A stretch of DNA of 5,008 nt, taken from assembly GCA_938045435.1 (NCBI GenBank), contig CALIBA010000275.1, positions 1 to 5,008 on the forward strand, read 5' to 3'. This document shows positions 4,846 to 5,008 of this stretch, one piece after another; the stretch's first letter is position 1; the number at the start of each line of letters is the position of its first letter. The notes under the pieces were generated by a model, which was given only the letters and a program-made list of their open reading frames with translations, did no database searches and had not been told where the DNA came from. The position numbers and the translations under genes were made by a program. The stretch is from an uncultured Selenomonas sp. (lineage in GTDB: Bacteria > Bacillota > Negativicutes > Selenomonadales > Selenomonadaceae).

Positions 4846-4948
4846 GTGTCAAGGTTCGCTCCATCGGGGCGACTGCGAAAGCGACTTGACCTTGACACGT
4901 GACGAACCCCGACGCTATCCTTGCAAGGGGCAAGGATTCCTTGCCCCT
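4846..4948. other. Candidate origin of transfer (oriT): inverted repeats plus nic-like motif
   Basis: No gene is supported from 4791 to the right edge, but the DNA is highly structured. GTGTCAAGGT-TCGCT (4846-4860) pairs perfectly with AGCGA (4880-4884) and ACCTTGACAC (4889-4898), leaving only a 4-nt bulge. About 16 bp further on is CTATCCTTGC (4915-4924), one inserted T away from the IncP-type nic consensus YATCCTGC. An inverted repeat just upstream of nic is the layout of MOBP oriTs such as that of RP4, and conjugation genes lie on the same DNA. The call is inferred; a plasmid replication or RNA element is the alternative. Confidence 0.4.
4926..4948. repeat. 10-bp perfect hairpin with 3-nt loop
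   Basis: AGGGGCAAGG (4926-4935) pairs with CCTTGCCCCT (4939-4948) around ATT. It directly follows a CCTTGCAAGG palindrome (4919-4928), so GCAAGG/CCTTGC occurs four times in 26 bases and the two hairpins compete. No T-run follows, so it is not an ordinary terminator. Confidence 0.7.
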
Positions 4949-4977
4949 CTGCCCAGCGGCGCGCGTCAAAAAGGGGT

Positions 4978-4999
4978 GCAGGGGGGGCTTGCTCCCTGC
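4978..4999. repeat. G-rich inverted repeat at the right edge
   Basis: GCAGGG (4978-4983) pairs with CCCTGC (4994-4999) across a G-rich loop that includes a run of seven G (4981-4987). It is cut close to the window edge, so its full extent and role are unknown. Confidence 0.45.
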
Positions 5000-5008
5000 T
5001 CGGGGCGG

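Noticed and set aside
4754..4969. 71-codon minus-strand open frame at the right end
   Set aside because: It runs through several inverted repeats and into the resolvase end; explained better as structured non-coding DNA.
4846..4999. CRISPR array or tandem iterons at the right end
   Set aside because: The repeats are inverted, of different sequence and unevenly spaced, without regular spacers.

Overview
The window reads as plasmid or ICE backbone from a bacterium with a TrbJ/TrbL-type conjugation apparatus. The IS3/IS150-family insertion sequence, the clostridial-style ParM/StbA actin and the Shine-Dalgarno sites (GAGGAGG, AGGGAGGGG) suggest Bacillota, possibly Negativicutes such as Selenomonas relatives, where Trb-like systems occur. 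The taxon is an inference, since no rRNA or housekeeping gene is present.

Layout, left to right. (1) 1-609: the C-terminal half of a TrbL/VirB6-like conjugation membrane protein. It is preceded in another frame by what looks like a TrbJ-like tail, as if a deletion had fused trbJ to trbL. (2) 636-2117: an IS150-type insertion sequence on the minus strand. It has orfA and orfB in -1 frames, a TTTAAAA slippery heptamer, a clear terminal repeat at its promoter-proximal end (2099-2117) and no recognisable repeat at the other end. Its orfB has lost five codons at the second catalytic aspartate. (3) 2119-2346: the 3' tail of an unrecognised gene cut off by the IS, a 26-codon acidic micro-ORF with a good ribosome binding site, and an intrinsic terminator. 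(4) 2347-4086: a repeat-rich control region, a ParM/StbA-like actin ATPase gene, a small ParR-like partner gene and a terminator. Together these make a type II (actin-driven) plasmid partition cassette. (5) 4087-4790: an 18-bp palindrome and a candidate promoter leading into a small serine resolvase, probably for multimer resolution. (6) 4791-5008: no gene, but a dense set of inverted repeats with a motif close to the IncP-type nic consensus. This is a candidate oriT, which would suit a relaxase operon beyond the right edge.

The parts fit one purpose: conjugation genes, partition by an actin filament, multimer resolution and a possible transfer origin. The least ordinary signals are the disabled transposase, the hairpin burying the orfA ribosome binding site, the nested repeats before the actin gene, a palindrome (AGTATACT) shared by the partition and resolvase control regions, an actin phosphate-2 motif lacking the usual Asp, and the structured right end. 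I see no clear case for a wholly new system; the partition/resolution/oriT block is the best candidate for closer work.
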